From: JAJDTT01 sp022827025
Lineage (GTDB): Bacteria; Acidobacteriota; UBA6911; RPQK01; JAJDTT01
Assembly (NCBI GenBank): GCA_965203535.1
Contig: OZ241897.1
Coordinates: 5,580,001 to 5,644,000, forward strand
Direction of reading: 5' to 3'
DNA: 64,000 nt
Of this stretch, positions 17,725 to 25,786 are shown in pieces; the stretch's first letter is position 1, and the number at the start of each line of letters is the position of its first letter. Under the pieces are notes generated by a model, which saw only the letters and a program-made list of their open reading frames with translations, had not been told where the DNA came from and searched no databases. Both the position numbers and the translations under genes were made by a program.

Positions 17725-18885
17725 TCACTTCACGATGGTCTTCAAGAGCCGGAAGACCCAGTCCCGGTCGCCCTGGTACTGGGATCCGAAATAGGTGGAC
17801 CCGACGACCTTCCGGGCCACGTAGTTGGTCCGGATGGTGGCCACCACCAGGTCGTACTCGGGTACCACCGAGATCCGGGAGACCGCCTGCCAGTTGATGT
17901 TTCCGCCCCGGGCTTCCTGGACGCCCTGTCCCGGCAGCCACCAGTTCAGGCTGTAGTCCTCGCCCCCGTGGCCGGCATGCCGGCGGCTCTGCGGTTTCCG
18001 CGTCTGCTCCACCCACTCCTCGCTGATCAATTGCCGGTCCCGCCAGCGCCCGTTGCGCAGGAAGAGATAGCCGAAGCGGGCGGCGTCGGCCGAATTGATG
18101 ACGACCCAGCCCGGTCCGGCCCGGACGGCGTTGCCGTCGATCTCCCAGGGCGGATCCAGGTACCGGCCGTAACCCGGCCAGAAGGGGTACATGAGGTTTT
18201 CCTGGATCACCCGGGCGGGCATCCAGTCCCAACGCCCGGCGGGCACCTGCAGATGCCGGAAGATCTTCTCGTCCAGCACGTCCTTGAGGTCCTTGCCCCA
18301 AAGCGCCGTCAAGGCCTGGGCGAAACGCCACATCCCGCCATCGCTGTAGATGTACTCGCCGCCCGGCGCCCGGTGGGCATAGTTGTAGGTGGAATCTCCC
18401 ATCTCGCCGTCGGCCCGGCTCAGGTCGATGTCCGGAAAGCCCGACACCATGTTGGCGAAATGCCTCCAGGTGATTTTTCGATGATGGCCCTCGTTGAGGT
18501 GCTTGTAAGTGTGGGACAGCTCCCCCTCGCCCGTCCAGGTCTTCCACACCAGGTCGTCCAACTCCACCAGGCCGGCGTCGACGGCGAGACCCAGACAGGT
18601 CGCGTTGAAGGTCTTGCCCATGGACGCTGTCTGGACGGCCGTCCTCTGGTTGCCCCAGGTGGCCACCACGTAGCCATGCCGGACGATGGTCCCCCCGATC
18701 CCGACCCGGGGCAGGATCCGCCGCAGGGCTTCCTCGTCGAAGCCCACGTCCGCAGGACGCCTGGTCTCCCACTCTTTTCCCGGAAACCGTTTGAGCGCAT
18801 CGGCCGGAACGTCAGTGGCAGGGATTATCGATGTCGAGGCAAAGAGGAAAAGGAATACGGAAGCCGCCCGGAAACCTTTTGCCAC
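17725..18885 (-). CDS. Exported serine hydrolase, beta-lactamase class C/penicillin-binding-protein family
   Basis: A 386-residue protein starting at a GTG with GAGGG upstream and a signal peptide (VFLFLFASTSIIPATD). The class-C motif SxxK is seen as SMGK at residues 88-91, and the second motif as YSDGG in the segment EYIYSDGGMW (YxD replacing the usual YxN). The protein ends near the expected length, with WVFRLLKTIVK. Relatives include esterases, D-aminopeptidases and AmpC enzymes, so the substrate is open. The gene is 53 bases upstream of the TonB receptor on the same strand, and the two could form a transcript for periplasmic processing of an imported compound. Confidence 0.8.
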   Translation of the reverse strand: MAKGFRAASVFLFLFASTSIIPATDVPADALKRFPGKEWETRRPADVGFDEEALRRILPRVGIGGTIVRHGYVVATWGNQRTAVQTASMGKTFNATCLGLAVDAGLVELDDLVWKTWTGEGELSHTYKHLNEGHHRKITWRHFANMVSGFPDIDLSRADGEMGDSTYNYAHRAPGGEYIYSDGGMWRFAQALTALWGKDLKDVLDEKIFRHLQVPAGRWDWMPARVIQENLMYPFWPGYGRYLDPPWEIDGNAVRAGPGWVVINSADAARFGYLFLRNGRWRDRQLISEEWVEQTRKPQSRRHAGHGGEDYSLNWWLPGQGVQEARGGNINWQAVSRISVVPEYDLVVATIRTNYVARKVVGSTYFGSQYQGDRDWVFRLLKTIVK

Positions 18886-18991
18886 TCTTCCCTCGGAATG
18901 CAGGACCGAGAAACCTGCTCAAAATAACAGCCGGTTTCCAACGAGGCACACCTTAGCGGCAGCCCGGAACGCAAGTCAAGAAAAAACGCCT

Positions 18992-19306
18992 TCAGTCCTG
19001 TGTCGATGATTGCGCCGATCGTCCGGCCCGATCCGTCCGGGAATCGGGACTCGACATCCCGGGGAAGAGACGCTGGTGGTGAGTCGGGTGCAGGTCCCGT
19101 TCGCGCCACCAACGGAGGGCCGCAAACGCCGCCAAGCCACCCACGGCTCCCAGAATCACGAAACCGCGAATTGTCGGTATCCCGACCCAAAAGATGAACA
19201 TGACGCCCAAGGCGAAGACGAGCCCGGCGGCGCCCTTCACTGGAATCTTCTCGATCCGAATCCCGGGATGTGTCTTCAGTGGCTTGGAGGGTGAGGACTG
19301 TGGCAT
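18992..19306 (-). CDS. Small membrane protein of unknown function
   Basis: A 104-residue protein with two adjacent hydrophobic helices (AAGLVFALGVMFIFWVG and FVILGAVGGLAAFAALRWW), then a basic, hydrophilic C-terminal tail. I do not recognise the family. It starts 40 bases from the divergent DAO oxidase gene and lies 106 bases upstream of the serine hydrolase on its own strand, so it might share that transcript. The ribosome binding site is weak. Small two-helix proteins of this kind are common next to metabolic genes in Acidobacteriota, but nothing in the sequence names a role. Confidence 0.55.
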   Translation of the reverse strand: MPQSSPSKPLKTHPGIRIEKIPVKGAAGLVFALGVMFIFWVGIPTIRGFVILGAVGGLAAFAALRWWRERDLHPTHHQRLFPGMSSPDSRTDRAGRSAQSSTQD

Positions 19307-19345
19307 GGATTCATCGTACCATAGCCTCCGATTGGAGGACGAAGC

Positions 19346-20584
19346 ATGGCAAAGACGTCACAGTCGGTGATCATCGTCGGCGCCGGGATCGCCGGATTGA
19401 GCACCTCGTTCCATCTGGCCGACAAGGGAGTCGGGAAGATCCTGCTCCTGGACAAGGGCCGGGTGGGAGACGGGTCCAGCAGCCGCTCGGGGGCCATCAA
19501 CACCATGATGATGGCCACCGAGGGAGCCAGCCGGGCCCGAGGCATCACCTTCGACATCTTCGAGCGTTTCGACAGGATCCTGGAGAACTACGACTTTCAC
19601 CAGGTCGGGTGCCTGAATCTCCTGGACTCCCAGCAGTTCGAGCGGGCCCGCCGGCTCCATCCGATGCACCGGCGTGCCGGAGCCCGCTTTCTGGTGCTCC
19701 GGCGGCGGGAGATCGAGGAGCGGTTCCCCGATCTGCGGATCGGTGAAGAGGAGTACGGCGTGCTGGACCTGCGCGGCGGTTACAGCGAGCCGGACCGCTA
19801 CCTTCCCGCCCTCAGCGCCAAGGTCCGGGATATGGGCGTGGAAATCCGGGAAGGCGTCACCATCGAGGAGTTCCTGATCGAAGGTGGACGGGTCACGGGC
19901 GTTCGGACCCGGGAATCGGGGACTCTGCGGGCGGACTCCGTAGTCTGCACCGTGAATGCCTGGGCCAATTCGCTGATGGCACAGGCGGGTCAACCTCTGC
20001 CGGTGCGCAACTTCGTTCACGAAAGGTGGGTCACCATGCCGTTGGAACATCCACCCCGGCTGCCGGCCACCAACGATGATGCCAGGGGCGTCTATTACCG
20101 TCCCACGGAGGATGATCGGGTCCTGCTGGGCACCGGCGCCCACGAGGCGGTTCAGATCGAGCGGCCGGGGCCCGACTTCCGGCTCACCGAGTTGGTTCCC
20201 GATCCCCGGTCCCTGCCCTTCATCCAGGAGGCGGTTCGGGACCGCCTGCCCCTGATCCGGGGAGTCGACATCGACTACCATCGCGTGGGCCTGGTGAGCT
20301 ACGCCCTGGACTTTCTGCCCAATATCGGACCGGTGGACGCCCTGCCGGGACTCTATCTGGCGGTCACGTTCAACTCCGGAGGCTTCGGCTATCATCCCGT
20401 CGCCGGCTTCCTTCTGGCCGAGTACATGGTGGATGGACAGACGAGCATCGACGCGTCCGAATTCTCCCCGGACAGGTTTTTGGATTTCGATACCGCAGGC
20501 TACCTGGCGACGACCGTCACTCACGGGCAGATGATCCGGGACCATGAGACGCGGACGGCGCTTCCGGTGCGCAAGCGGCATTGA
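19346..20584 (+). CDS. FAD-dependent oxidoreductase, DAO family
   Basis: A 412-residue flavoenzyme with GGAGG before its ATG. Residues 8-36 show the FAD-binding fold (VIIVGAGIAGLSTSFHLADKG, then LLLDKGRVG) followed by GSSSRSGAINTMM. The end shows FNSGGFGYHPVAGFLLAEYM and a short charged tail. It belongs to the same family as the enzyme at 5492-6661 but is not its close copy; the signature segments differ at many positions. Members oxidise amine or amino-acid substrates and give H2O2 or reduce a partner. It stands alone on the plus strand, followed by a short mobile element and an acyltransferase gene. Confidence 0.82.
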   Translation: MAKTSQSVIIVGAGIAGLSTSFHLADKGVGKILLLDKGRVGDGSSSRSGAINTMMMATEGASRARGITFDIFERFDRILENYDFHQVGCLNLLDSQQFERARRLHPMHRRAGARFLVLRRREIEERFPDLRIGEEEYGVLDLRGGYSEPDRYLPALSAKVRDMGVEIREGVTIEEFLIEGGRVTGVRTRESGTLRADSVVCTVNAWANSLMAQAGQPLPVRNFVHERWVTMPLEHPPRLPATNDDARGVYYRPTEDDRVLLGTGAHEAVQIERPGPDFRLTELVPDPRSLPFIQEAVRDRLPLIRGVDIDYHRVGLVSYALDFLPNIGPVDALPGLYLAVTFNSGGFGYHPVAGFLLAEYMVDGQTSIDASEFSPDRFLDFDTAGYLATTVTHGQMIRDHETRTALPVRKRH

Positions 20585-20699
20585 TCCGGTTCCGACGATC
20601 GTGAAGTAACGCCTCGCGGGATCCGTCCGGGTCTCCTCGTTGCGTCCTGCCCCCGAGCAGGACAGAATGTCCGGAACCGGGAGGACCGGTAGAAACCGC

Positions 20700-20751
20700 T
20701 AGGAGTCTGCGCGGTAGAGCAGTAGATTAATTTCTGCCGTGCAGGCTCCTA
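20700..20751. mobile_element. 52-bp internally deleted copy of the inverted-repeat element, copy B
   Basis: It has both ends of the 164-bp element (TAGGAGTCTGCGCGGTAGA on the left, TGCAGGCTCCTA on the right) joined through GCAGTAGATTAATTTCTGCC, which aligns with the last part of the long copy. About 112 internal bases are missing. It is bounded by TA on both sides and sits 16 bases before the acyltransferase start, so it becomes part of that gene's leader if transcription comes from upstream. The two ends would fold into a long hairpin. Confidence 0.75.
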
Positions 20752-20767
20752 GCAGAGAGGAATCCGG

Positions 20768-21511
20768 ATGAGCCACGGTCAGACCCATCACCAGCGCACC
20801 GGCCGGGAGACCCGGCTCGAGAACGCGGTCATCGGTGAGGGTACCTTCATCGAGCCCGACGTCACCCTCGGTTACCGGTATCACCGGGACTGCGGTCCGG
20901 CCCGAGTCGGCCGCCACGGGATCCTGCGGCAAGGGACCGTCATCTACGGCGACACCCGGATCGGCGACTATTTCCAGACCGGCCTCTACGCGGTCATCCG
21001 GGCCAAGGTCCGGATCGGGAACTACTGCACCATCTTCAATCACTCGGTGCTGGAAGGGATTGTCCGGATGGGAGACGGGGTGCGGATCATGGCCCACACC
21101 TACATCCCCACCCGGACCTGGTTCGGGGACAATGTCTTCGTGGGGCCGGGGGTCATCTTCCTGAACGATCGGGAGCCTTGCCGTTACGAAGTCATGCCCA
21201 CACCCCGCGGCGCCACCATCGAGGACGAGGTCGTGATCGGGGGCGGCTGCACCGTCCTTCCCGGGATCACCATCGGCGAGGGCAGCTTCATCGCCGCGGG
21301 TGCGGTGGTGCACCGCGACGTTCCCAGGAAGAGCTTCGTCAAGGGGGTTCCCGGACGCGTGGAGCCGCTTCCGGACAAGTTCGACATGCCCAACAACCTG
21401 GGTGTCATGAGACAGAAGATCGATATTTGGCATCCGCTCACCGCCGATCTGGCCGCCGTCGATTGGCCGGAGCGGTGGGGTCCGGCCCCCGACTGGTCCG
21501 CGTCCGATTGA
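20768..21511 (+). CDS. Left-handed beta-helix (hexapeptide) acyltransferase
   Basis: A 247-residue protein with GAGAGGA before its ATG. From residue 18 to about 200 it is a chain of hexapeptide repeats of the type [LIV]GxxxxI: VIGEGTFIEPDV, RIGDYFQTGLYAVI, RIGNYCTIFNHSVL and TIGEGSFIAAGAVV, ending in VKGVPGRV. This is the left-handed parallel beta-helix of trimeric acetyl-, succinyl- and other acyltransferases, which use CoA or ACP donors and modify sugars or serine. The catalytic histidine is probably in IFNHSVL. The acceptor is unknown. The gene lies 45 bases upstream of the two PQQ-propeller genes on the same strand. Confidence 0.85.
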   Translation: MSHGQTHHQRTGRETRLENAVIGEGTFIEPDVTLGYRYHRDCGPARVGRHGILRQGTVIYGDTRIGDYFQTGLYAVIRAKVRIGNYCTIFNHSVLEGIVRMGDGVRIMAHTYIPTRTWFGDNVFVGPGVIFLNDREPCRYEVMPTPRGATIEDEVVIGGGCTVLPGITIGEGSFIAAGAVVHRDVPRKSFVKGVPGRVEPLPDKFDMPNNLGVMRQKIDIWHPLTADLAAVDWPERWGPAPDWSASD

Positions 21512-21556
21512 AGATCCGGCCGGGGACGGCGTACCGGTCCAGGAGGCGACGGAGAC

Positions 21557-22828
21557 ATGAGAAAAATACCGGTCCTGCTCCTGACTGCAAGCCTTTCCGG
21601 CGTGGCCCTGCTCGGCAATTGGCCCGATTACCGGGGTCCCGGCCGGGACGGCGTGTCCCCGGTCACGAACCTGCCCCTGCGCTGGAGCGAGACGCTCAAC
21701 GTTCGCTGGAAGACGCCGATTCACGGCCGTGCCTGGTCCTCTCCCGTCATCTGGGGGAAACAGGTCTGGCTCACCACCGCCACGGAGGACGGGAAGGAAC
21801 TCTCCGTTCTGTGCATCGATCGAGACCGCGGGAAGATCCTCTTGGACCGCAAGCTCTTCGACGTCGCCATACCGCGTCCCTTGAGCAACGCCGTCAACAC
21901 CTATGCCAGTCCCTCGCCCACCATCGAGGAGGGCCGGGTCTATGTCCATTTCGGGAGTTACGGGACCGCCTGTCTGGACACGAAGACCTTCGAGGTCCTC
22001 TGGGAACGCCGGGACCTCCCCTGCGATCACTGGCGCGGTCCGGCCTCTTCGCCCGTGCTCTGGGAGGACCTCCTCTTCCTGCACATGGACGGCGCCGACG
22101 TCCAGTACGTGGCGGCACTGGACAAGGCGACGGGTTTCAACCGGTGGGTGACCTTCCGCTCGGTCGACTACGGAGACCTGGAGGAGAACGGCCGGCCGCG
22201 CATGTCCGGTGACTTCCGCAAGGCCTACAACACGCCGCTGGTGATCGAGTTCCAGGGAGAGCCGCAACTCATCAGCCCCAGCGCCAAGGGAGCCTATGGT
22301 TACGATCCCCGCACCGGACGCGAGATCTGGCAGATTCGCCACGGAGGTCATTCCTCGGCGCCCAGGACTCTCTACTCCGACGGCCAGGTCGGGATCGGAA
22401 CCGGATACATCGGGAGCGCGGCCCAGTTTTGGGGGGTCCGTCTCGGCGGCCGGGGCGACGTGACCGGGACCCACATCGCGTGGAAGTACGCCCGCGGTGC
22501 TCCGAAGCACTCCTCCCCGGTTCTGGCCGGAGGACGGGTCTACATGGTGAGCAACGACGGGATCGCCACTTGCCTCGACTTCAAGAGCGGACAGGAGATC
22601 TGGAAGATCCGAATCGGCGGTCTCCACTCCGCCTCGGTCCTCTACGCCGGCAGCCGGATTCACTACTTCGACGAGGGCGGCCGAACCACCATCCTCCAAC
22701 CCGGGGAGACACCGGAAATCCTGGCCAGGAACCAACTGGACGACGGTTTCATGGCCTCGCCGGCGGTGGCCGACGGAGCCCTCTTCCTGCGCACGAAGAC
22801 GCACCTCTACCGGATCCAGGGAAGATGA
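21557..22828 (+). CDS. PQQ-like beta-propeller protein, tandem copy 1
   Basis: A 423-residue protein with AGGAGG before the ATG and an N-terminal signal (VLLLTASLSGVALLG). It begins NWPDYRGPGRDG, the usual opening of secreted PQQ_2/BamB-like propellers, and goes on with repeats such as LSVLCIDRDRGKILLDRK, CLDTKTFEVLWERR and CLDFKSGQEIWK (pattern xLDxxTGxxxW). No haem site or quinoprotein disulfide motif is visible, so it may be a non-catalytic propeller or a cofactor-free relative of quinoprotein dehydrogenases. Its stop overlaps the start of copy 2 (ATGA), so the two are translated together. Confidence 0.85.
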   Translation: MRKIPVLLLTASLSGVALLGNWPDYRGPGRDGVSPVTNLPLRWSETLNVRWKTPIHGRAWSSPVIWGKQVWLTTATEDGKELSVLCIDRDRGKILLDRKLFDVAIPRPLSNAVNTYASPSPTIEEGRVYVHFGSYGTACLDTKTFEVLWERRDLPCDHWRGPASSPVLWEDLLFLHMDGADVQYVAALDKATGFNRWVTFRSVDYGDLEENGRPRMSGDFRKAYNTPLVIEFQGEPQLISPSAKGAYGYDPRTGREIWQIRHGGHSSAPRTLYSDGQVGIGTGYIGSAAQFWGVRLGGRGDVTGTHIAWKYARGAPKHSSPVLAGGRVYMVSNDGIATCLDFKSGQEIWKIRIGGLHSASVLYAGSRIHYFDEGGRTTILQPGETPEILARNQLDDGFMASPAVADGALFLRTKTHLYRIQGR

Positions 22829-24102
22829 GCAAAGAGGAGAGAATCCCGATCCTGCTCCTGGCCGCATGCCTTTCGAGCGGCGCCATGTTCGGAAACTGGC
22901 CCGACTACCGAGGCCCCGGCCGGGACGGTAGATCCGAGGCCGCGAACCTCCCCCTGCGCTGGGGCGAGACGCTCAACGTTCGATGGAAGACGCCGGTTCA
23001 CGGCCGCGGCTGGTCGTCTCCGGTGATCTGGGGAGAACAGATCTGGCTCACCACCGCCACGGAGGACGGCAAGGAACTCTCCGTTCTGTGCATCGATCGC
23101 GACAGCGGGAAGGTCCTCTTGGACCGCAAGCTCTTCGACGTCGCCAAACCTCGTCCCCTGAGCAACCCCGACAATTCCTACGCCAGTCCCTCTCCGACCA
23201 TCGAGGAGGGCCGGGCCTATATCCATTTCGGAAGTTATGGGACCGCCTGTCTGGACACCCGGACCTTCGAGATTCTCTGGCAACGCCGGGACCTTCCCTG
23301 CGACCACTGGCGCGGCCCGGCCTCGTCTCCCTATCTATGGGAGGACCTCCTCTTCCTGAATATGGACGGCGCCGACGTCCAGTACGTGGTGGCTCTGGAC
23401 AAGGCGACCGGCGCCAACCGGTGGGTGACGTTTCGATCGGTGGATTATGGAGACCTGGAGGAGGACGGCCGCCCGCGCGCGTTCGGAGACTTCCGCAAGG
23501 CCTACAACACGCCGCTGGTGGTCGATTTCCAGGGAGAGTTGCAACTCATCAGTCCCGGCGCCAAAGGGGCCTACGGATACGAGCCCAGAACCGGCCGCGA
23601 ACTCTGGCAGATTCGCCATACTGGTCACTCCTCGGCCCCAAGGACCCTGTACGCCGACGGCCAGGTCGGCATCGCCACGGGGCACATCGGGGGGACGGCG
23701 CAACTTTGGGCGGTCCGTCTCGGCGGCCGGGGCGACGTGACCGGATCCCATGTGGCCTGGAAACACGCCCGGGGCGCTCCCAAGCGTTCCTCTCCGGTGC
23801 TGGTCGAGGGGCGGGTCTACATGGTGAGCAACGACGGGATCGCCACCTGCGTCGACTTCAAGAGCGGAAAGGAGATCTGGAAGGAACGAATCGGGGGTCT
23901 CCACTCCTCTTCGGTGCTTTATGCCAGCGGCCGGATCCACTTCTTCGACGAAGACGGCGTCGCAACCATCGTCCAACCGGCCGATACTCTGGAAATCCTG
24001 GCTCGCAACAAGCTGGACGACGGTTTCATGGCCTCGCCGGCGGTCTCCGACGGAGCGCTCTTCCTGCGCACCACCACACACCTCTACCGCATTCAGGAGT
24101 AG
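22825..24102 (+). CDS. PQQ-like beta-propeller protein, tandem copy 2
   Basis: A 425-residue protein with start ATG at 22825 overlapping the TGA of copy 1. Its signal segment is IPILLLAACLSSGAMFG, and it follows copy 1 almost residue for residue from NWPDYRGPGRDG to the LRTTTHLYRIQ end (copy 1 ends LRTKTHLYRIQ). Differences are mostly conservative changes at surface-like positions and in the signal peptide. It is clearly a tandem duplication kept in one translation unit, so selection for dosage, heteromer formation or slightly different ligands is possible. No other gene in the window shares the fold. Confidence 0.85.
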   Translation: MSKEERIPILLLAACLSSGAMFGNWPDYRGPGRDGRSEAANLPLRWGETLNVRWKTPVHGRGWSSPVIWGEQIWLTTATEDGKELSVLCIDRDSGKVLLDRKLFDVAKPRPLSNPDNSYASPSPTIEEGRAYIHFGSYGTACLDTRTFEILWQRRDLPCDHWRGPASSPYLWEDLLFLNMDGADVQYVVALDKATGANRWVTFRSVDYGDLEEDGRPRAFGDFRKAYNTPLVVDFQGELQLISPGAKGAYGYEPRTGRELWQIRHTGHSSAPRTLYADGQVGIATGHIGGTAQLWAVRLGGRGDVTGSHVAWKHARGAPKRSSPVLVEGRVYMVSNDGIATCVDFKSGKEIWKERIGGLHSSSVLYASGRIHFFDEDGVATIVQPADTLEILARNKLDDGFMASPAVSDGALFLRTTTHLYRIQE

Positions 24103-24104
24103 CG

Positions 24105-24230
24105 GAGGGGCGATTTCCAATCGCCCACTCTCCACATTCGCCTGTTCCGCTTTGGATCGCGCTCACGCCGGAGCGCGGCGGCTAGAAACCGCCGGTCCCG
24201 TCCGGCGGTTGGAAACCGCCGCTCCTTCCG
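24105..24230. repeat. Cluster of GGCG(G/A)TT-type dispersed palindromes
   Basis: Three palindromes lie between the PQQ pair and the next operon: GGGCGATTTCCAATCGCCC (24108-24126), a degenerate GGCGGCTAGAAACCGCC (24177-24193) and GGCGGTTGGAAACCGCC (24204-24220), each next to CGGAG or GCTCC. The same family occurs at 54929-54970 and 63601-63640. They could act as hairpins at the end of the PQQ transcript. No U-tract follows, so they are not called terminators. Confidence 0.75.
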
Positions 24231-24332
24231 CATCTTCTTGAAGTTCCCCGCCTTGCTCGTAGTAGACTGAGCCCGTTCGGCGGCGGAAATTCTTCTTCCC
24301 GCACCGGCAAGCCGAGCAGACGGAGGAGCATC

Positions 24333-25736
24333 GTGAGTCAAAGGCGAATCGTCTACCCCTACATCCCCAACTCGGTCCCGGAGATCAAGGCCCAAATGCT
24401 CAAGGAAGTGGGCGCCCGGGACATCATGGATCTCTACGCCGAGATCCCCGACGAGCTGATCCTGAAGCGGAGGATGGACCTCCCCGAGCCGATCCTGGAC
24501 GAATACTCCCTGAAACGGCACTTGGAGGAGATCCTGGACCGGAACCGGAACTGCGACGACCACCTGAATTTTCTCGGCGCCGGCTGCGCTCAGCACCACG
24601 TTCCGGCCGTCTGCGACGAGATCAGCAGCCGCGGCGAGTTCGTCACGGCCTACGTGGGAGAGCCGTACGCCGACCACGGCAAATGGCAGGCCCTCTTCGA
24701 GTATGCCAGCCTCATGGGGGAACTGCTGGACATGGACATCCTGAGCTGTCCCCTCTACGACGGACCGTCGGCCGCGGCGACCTCGCTGCGGATGGCCTCC
24801 CGGACCACCGGCAGGAACGAGGTGCTGGTTCCCGGATCCGCGAGTCCGGATCTGATGGCGGTGGTGCGCAACTACCTGGGCGGCATCGGCGAACCTCAGG
24901 TTTCCATTCGGACCCTCGGCTTCGATCCCGGCTCCGGTTTGCTGGACCTGGATCAACTCCGATCCGCCATCTCCTCGAACACGGCGGCGGTCCTCATCGA
25001 GAATCCCGGGTATCTGGGCAACATCGAGACCCGGGCCGAGGAGATCGGGGAGATCGCCCGCAACGCCGGGGCCGAGTTCGTCGTCTACACCGACCCCATT
25101 TCCCTGGGAGTCCTGGTGCCTCCCGCCCACTACGGCGGGACCTTCGCCTGCGGCGACTTCCAGCCCCTGGGAATGCACATCCAGTGCGGCGGCGGACAGG
25201 GCGGCTTCATCGCCACCCACGACGACATGCGCTACGTGGCCGAGTTCAAGGACCTCATGTTCGGCATCACCGAGACCGTGAAAGAGGGGGAGTGGGGCTT
25301 CGGCGAAGTGCTCTTCGACCGGACCTCCTACGGTTCCCGGGAACAGGGCAAGGAGTACACGGGAACCACCACCGGGCTCTGGGCCATCACGGCGGGCGTC
25401 TACCTGGCGCTGATGGGTCCCAAGGGGATGGAGGAGATCGGCCGGACCATCCTCCAGAAGTCGCAGTACGCCGCCCAGCAGATTGGCGGGATACCGGGGG
25501 TCCGGGTCGCGTCGGAGACCCCGTTCTTCAAGGAGTTCGTGGTGAACTTCGACGGGACCGGCAAGGGCGTCGGTGAGATCAACGCCGCGCTCCTGGACCG
25601 CAAGATCTTCGGGGGCAAGGACATTTCCGGAGAGTTTCCCCAGTTGGGCCAGAGCGCCCTCTATTGCGTGACCGAGAGAATCACCCAGGACGACATCCAC
25701 ACGCTGGTGCAGGCCCTGGGTGAGTGCTGCAGCTGA
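24333..25736 (+). CDS. Glycine dehydrogenase (P-protein) subunit-1-like protein, divergent
   Basis: A 467-residue protein starting at GTG with GGAGGAG eight bases upstream. The opening YPYIPNSVPEIKAQMLKEVG and the block CDDHLNFLGAGCAQHHVPA place it with GcvPA, the N-terminal half of the split PLP-dependent P-protein that decarboxylates glycine and passes the aminomethyl group to lipoyl-GcvH. However, where GcvPA has the well-conserved TAYTPYQxExSQGTLQ, this protein has TAYVGEPYADHGKWQ. No gcvT, gcvH or lipoate genes are nearby. The next gene, subunit 2, starts 50 bases after its stop. The fold is certain at family level; the substrate is not, and I hesitate to call it glycine. Confidence 0.8.
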   Translation: MSQRRIVYPYIPNSVPEIKAQMLKEVGARDIMDLYAEIPDELILKRRMDLPEPILDEYSLKRHLEEILDRNRNCDDHLNFLGAGCAQHHVPAVCDEISSRGEFVTAYVGEPYADHGKWQALFEYASLMGELLDMDILSCPLYDGPSAAATSLRMASRTTGRNEVLVPGSASPDLMAVVRNYLGGIGEPQVSIRTLGFDPGSGLLDLDQLRSAISSNTAAVLIENPGYLGNIETRAEEIGEIARNAGAEFVVYTDPISLGVLVPPAHYGGTFACGDFQPLGMHIQCGGGQGGFIATHDDMRYVAEFKDLMFGITETVKEGEWGFGEVLFDRTSYGSREQGKEYTGTTTGLWAITAGVYLALMGPKGMEEIGRTILQKSQYAAQQIGGIPGVRVASETPFFKEFVVNFDGTGKGVGEINAALLDRKIFGGKDISGEFPQLGQSALYCVTERITQDDIHTLVQALGECCS

Positions 25737-25786
25737 AACAGGATCCGGCGATCGGAGGCTTCCGAACCGGAAAGGAGATCGGGACC

